Assembly: GCA_964398655.1 (NCBI GenBank)
Contig: CAYNNG010000006.1
Span: 1 to 64,000, forward strand
Origin: SFFI01 sp964398655
Lineage (GTDB): Bacteria; Bacillota; Clostridia; Saccharofermentanales; DTU023
DNA length: 64,000 nucleotides
Direction: 5' to 3'
The position numbers and the translations under genes are program-made. This document shows, in pieces, positions 61,076-64,000 of the stretch (position 1 is the first letter of the stretch; each line of letters starts with the position of its first letter). The notes below the pieces were generated by a model. That model saw nothing but the letters and a program-made list of their open reading frames with translations, was not told the origin of the DNA and did no database searches.

Positions 61076-61426
61076 ATGTCAGCTGCTAAATACCCCAACC
61101 CACCCTCTGCCCAAGCAGAAGATAATGTCCTGGCCGTGATTACGGATGAGTCCAACGGCCGGGAATATTATGTTTCTGTCATTGATGTGTTTGAATTCCG
61201 CAACCGTGAGTACAGCGTAATGTATCATTACCAGCCGGACTTACGCCGCAAGGGCGAGCCCGAGATTGTCCTCATGCGGAGCTACCGGGGCGAGGATGGG
61301 TCCAGGTATTTCTGTTCTATCCGCAACCCCCAGGAATTGGAGCTGGTTTTTGAGCTCTTCTTCCAACGCTATCAGGAAGCCCAAAAGGAACTCCAACATG
61401 GACCAGTTCAACCCCGACAAGGATAA
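61076..61426 (+). CDS. second DUF1292-like protein
   Basis: Starts 2 bp after the first DUF1292 stop; 116 residues. It matches the same fold pattern (VLAVITDESNGREYYVSVIDVFEF, YSVMYHYQPD, PEIVLMRSYRGEDGSRYF, IRNPQELELVFELF) but lacks the acidic tail, so the pair looks like an old tandem duplication with divergence. Its last 29 bp overlap the start of the CPBP protease. Confidence 0.75.
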   Translation: MSAAKYPNPPSAQAEDNVLAVITDESNGREYYVSVIDVFEFRNREYSVMYHYQPDLRRKGEPEIVLMRSYRGEDGSRYFCSIRNPQELELVFELFFQRYQEAQKELQHGPVQPRQG

Positions 61427-62393
61427 GTATTCCCCCTCTAACGCTCAGACCTCCGAGCCTGGCTACCAGCACGACAGCCTGGCAGAAGACCTCCCGGACC
61501 CTGAAAACCGTCGTGGCTTTCGCCCGGGTAACGTCTTTCGGGCCGTGAGTTTTATTCTCCTGCACCAGCTGGTTATGGCGGTCGTCTTCATCCTCTTGAC
61601 TGTCTTTTTGGTGCTGCCCAGCCTCCCGGGAAAAATGTCCGGCGGGGAGGCAGACCTCAGAGGCGGGAGCCAGTTTTGGGAGCAGATCCAAATTGAAATG
61701 ATGACTGCGGACAAGACGGCTATTACCAGTATTGCCGCGGCCTGCGTGATTATCCCCCTGACCAGCCTTTACCTGTGGAAAAGGCGTAAGGCCAACCCCT
61801 ACGTGGTCATGACTCAAAAGCCTCAGAGCAAGGATTGGGCCTGGTCCCTCTGGGCCTTATTGGCGGCCCAGGGTCTGTCCATGGCCTGGCTGTATTTTCT
61901 GGACTGGGCCTCCCAGTATTCAGGCTATATCTCCTCCCGCATTGAGGTCTACGAACAGCTCATGAGCATGATCGCGGACGAAAACGTCAATGTGGTCTTA
62001 GCCCTGCTGGCTACCTGCGTTTTGGTACCCATCATGGAGGAACTGATTTACCGGGGTGTGGTTATGGGCGAATTGCGGCAGATCACCAAGGACGGTACCG
62101 CCATCTTTCTGCAGGCGGCCATCTTTGGCCTGATCCACGCGAACTTTATCCAATCCGTGTATGCCTTTGTGCTCGGCTTGGTTATTGGCTACATTTACTA
62201 CAAGACCAAGAGCCTCCACATGTCTATCCTGTCCCACATGCTCTTTAACTTCCTGGGCGGAGGCTTGCCCATGCTAGTCGGCGAAGACTCCCAGCTGATG
62301 CAGGTCGTCTTTATCTTGGAAATCGTGGCCCTGGTCAGCTTCCTGGCCTACCTTATCGCTCGCGCGGCTCGGCCTAAAGAAGTGGATGAATAG
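61398..62393 (+). CDS. CPBP family intramembrane metalloprotease
   Basis: Membrane protein of 331 residues with about eight helices. Family motifs: EELIYRG at 214-220 (EExxxR), a following FGLIHANFIQ with His, and HMLFNFLGG. ATG 61398 is chosen (AAAGGAA upstream) and overlaps the DUF1292 gene, a sign of coupling. CPBP proteases include CAAX-type and bacteriocin-immunity members; the role here is unknown. Confidence 0.9.
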   Translation: MDQFNPDKDKYSPSNAQTSEPGYQHDSLAEDLPDPENRRGFRPGNVFRAVSFILLHQLVMAVVFILLTVFLVLPSLPGKMSGGEADLRGGSQFWEQIQIEMMTADKTAITSIAAACVIIPLTSLYLWKRRKANPYVVMTQKPQSKDWAWSLWALLAAQGLSMAWLYFLDWASQYSGYISSRIEVYEQLMSMIADENVNVVLALLATCVLVPIMEELIYRGVVMGELRQITKDGTAIFLQAAIFGLIHANFIQSVYAFVLGLVIGYIYYKTKSLHMSILSHMLFNFLGGGLPMLVGEDSQLMQVVFILEIVALVSFLAYLIARAARPKEVDE

Positions 62394-62415
62394 GGACGGG
62401 CGTGACCTTTAGTCT

Positions 62416-64000
62416 ATGTGGCAGCGTCTCTTCAACCGTCGTTTCAAAAAGCGCTATGTGTGGGTTTTCCTTGCCTGTCTGCTGGCGGTAACCCTGCCGG
62501 CCCTGGCCCTGGTGAGTTTTGTCACGGGCCCAGCCTCGGGCGACCGGGTGTTTGAGATTGCGCTGGCGGGCGAAGCCAGCCGCCAAGCCGTAGTGGGCAA
62601 TGGCATCAACCTCGCCAGTCTGGGTGCGGACAACCTGCTTATCCATGGCGGCTTTGAACCTCTGGTTTACCGCAAGGACCTCCTGGCCGCGGGCGGAGAC
62701 GCATCCACCATCTTGATTGCCTCGGGTGACCAATCTGCCTCCCAAGGGGCGGAGATCCCCTTAGACAGTTTTTTTGACGGGGCTAATTTCCGGGTCATGT
62801 CCAACCGGGGCGGCCAGCTCAGAGTTAAGCACACCGGCCAGGTTATCTCTTGCCTGCCGGAACAAATTACCGCCTTTCATAGCTATGACCTCCCCCTGGA
62901 ACCCAGCCCCCAGCTCTCGTGGCAGGACTGCCTGGAACAGGAGGGCAAGCTTTTCCTGGCGGGCAGCCAGGGCTATATCCTGGCCCAGCTCCGCGGAGAT
63001 CCCCAGCTCTTCCAAAGTGAGAGTCAGCAGGACTTTGTCCAACTGGCAGCCGGTCCCCAAGGCCCCCTGGCCCTAGACCGCGCAGGCAGTATTTATCTCT
63101 TGACCCCGGAGGGCCTGGAAGAGCTTTATCGACCCGCAGGCCCACAGACTCAGGTGGAAATCCTCAACCCGTCGGCTGCGGGTATCTATAGCCTTTACAA
63201 CAAGGCCCCAGACCAAGGAGGCGTAGCGGGAACTTCCCACTGCCCCAGGGTTCACCCAAGCCTAGTGACGAAGACCAGCGAGGCAGGCTTTAAGAGCCTG
63301 GTCAGTCTGCCCGTGACTGAGGAAGACCAAGACCTCTACCTGGTTCTGGCCCTGGATGGCCAAGGCCAAGTCTACCTGGCTAAGCTGCCTGCGGCATATC
63401 CCGCCCCCGCTCAGGAGTCCGCAAATTCCCCGAATATCCCTAATCTGCAACTGGATTTTCAAGCCTTGGAACTCCCGCAAGGACCCCGCACCGAGCATAT
63501 CTTTCAGGACCAAGGCTACGTTTATCTTCTAACCGCGACCCCGGCGCTGTATCGGTCAAACAATGGCCAGGACTGGTCAGAACTCCTTACGCCTAACAGT
63601 CCAGAGCGGGAAGAGCTTTATCCCCAAGACTGGCTCTGCCTCAGCAGCTGGCAGGACAAGCTCTTCTTAGCCGGCCGGGAGGGCCAGGCCCTGTTTTGGG
63701 ACCCTCTGGCGGCGATTAAGCTGACCTTCGACCCCCGGCAGATCGTGCCAGCAGGCCCTTTGCCAGATTTTGTCGATTGCCTGATTATTTCCGACCAGCA
63801 CCTGCTCCTGGTAGATGACCAGGGCCAGCTCTATGAAAGCGTGGACGCGGGGGAGAGCTGGCAGGTCCGCAAGTCTGGCGTCACAGGGATTTTCCTGAGC
63901 ACAGACGCCAACCTCATTCTTTCCCAGGACCAGGGCCTCTTGTCCTCGGCCATCCTGGGTGTGCAAATTATTACAGATCCCCCCTTAGAGGAGGGGAACT
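62416..64000 (+). CDS. membrane-anchored beta-propeller protein with Asp-box motifs (cut by window edge)
   Basis: Open frame of 528 codons running off the right end. Starts at ATG 62416 with a basic cytosolic stub (MWQRLFNRRFKKRY) and one helix (VWVFLACLLAVTLPALALV). The outer part is repetitive: strand-rich units containing LFLAGSQGYILAQL, VYLLTATPALYRSNNGQDWSEL and LYESVDAGESWQVRKSG; the last two carry the Asp-box (Ser-x-Asn/Asp-x-Gly-x-x-Trp) of BNR/sialidase-like propellers. No catalytic sialidase residues are evident. It probably follows the CPBP gene as a unit (22 bp gap). Function unknown. Confidence 0.75.
   Translation, partial: MWQRLFNRRFKKRYVWVFLACLLAVTLPALALVSFVTGPASGDRVFEIALAGEASRQAVVGNGINLASLGADNLLIHGGFEPLVYRKDLLAAGGDASTILIASGDQSASQGAEIPLDSFFDGANFRVMSNRGGQLRVKHTGQVISCLPEQITAFHSYDLPLEPSPQLSWQDCLEQEGKLFLAGSQGYILAQLRGDPQLFQSESQQDFVQLAAGPQGPLALDRAGSIYLLTPEGLEELYRPAGPQTQVEILNPSAAGIYSLYNKAPDQGGVAGTSHCPRVHPSLVTKTSEAGFKSLVSLPVTEEDQDLYLVLALDGQGQVYLAKLPAAYPAPAQESANSPNIPNLQLDFQALELPQGPRTEHIFQDQGYVYLLTATPALYRSNNGQDWSELLTPNSPEREELYPQDWLCLSSWQDKLFLAGREGQALFWDPLAAIKLTFDPRQIVPAGPLPDFVDCLIISDQHLLLVDDQGQLYESVDAGESWQVRKSGVTGIFLSTDANLILSQDQGLLSSAILGVQIITDPPLEEGN

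Overview
The window looks like a chromosomal scaffold from an anaerobic, host-associated Bacillota (Clostridia-type). The evidence is strong Shine-Dalgarno (SD) sequences, an ireB-ruvX-DUF1292 neighbourhood, a secG-rnr pair, sortase-type surface protein signals, hybrid-cluster protein with a ferredoxin, ferrous-iron uptake by FeoAB, and a phosphorolytic pathway for galacto-N-biose/lacto-N-biose, sugars of mucin and milk glycans. I cannot name the genus from sequence alone. Four runs of exactly 100 N (8094, 10769, 11981, 14404) are scaffold gaps.

Layout. 1-3.6 kb: the N-terminal part of a secreted alkaline phosphatase (minus strand), a pirin and a two-domain PPK2-type polyphosphate kinase. 3.7-8.7 kb: two paralogous feoA-feoB loci; the first is intact, the second has an in-frame TAG in feoB and a gap. 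9-15.8 kb: a decayed stretch holding an ECF sigma factor with a frameshift, its membrane anti-sigma gene with an in-frame TAA, a radical SAM protein, and a frameshifted LPxTG surface protein. 15.8-25.3 kb: FtsH, a DUF362-ferredoxin protein, a YgjP-type metalloprotease, then a probable nitrosative/redox stress module (Crp/Fnr regulator, DUF438-hemerythrin-PAS protein, DUF488 protein, Hcp, ferredoxin). 25.6-33.7 kb: a minus-strand operon reading from its promoter: sugar-binding protein, two permeases, GH112 phosphorylase, a 59-residue membrane protein, N-acetylhexosamine kinase, GalE. 33.8-40.3 kb: an accessory region with short repeats, an ABC-ATPase remnant, a PHP phosphoesterase, a decayed ABC exporter operon, tRNA-Asp and tRNA-Phe, and a broken DUF4143 ATPase between two 208-bp direct repeats. 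40.3-49.8 kb: Na/Pi transporter, Old-Yellow-Enzyme-type reductase, Gfo/Idh dehydrogenase, pyrimidine-nucleoside phosphorylase, TldD/TldE. 49.9-64 kb: tRNA-Val, CapA-type protein, HflK/HflC, SecG, RNase R, an HPr-like protein, MtaB, C69 dipeptidase, RuvX, IreB, two DUF1292 proteins, a CPBP protease and a truncated membrane-anchored beta-propeller.

Two features stand out beyond ordinary annotation. First, gene decay is dense: at least nine broken or remnant genes lie between 6 and 40 kb while the flanks are intact. Second, a roughly 25-bp motif (core ACAAATTTGCAAGTA followed by GTGGGTGG) recurs about 18 times in four intergenic clusters, in both orientations, and in two clusters the copies are spaced 31-32 bp, close to three helical turns. 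Several spacers are also built from short tandem repeats (16 bp x 4 after the C69 dipeptidase, 27 bp x 2.7, 33 bp x 2, 74 bp x 2). No CRISPR array, phage module or complete insertion sequence was seen.
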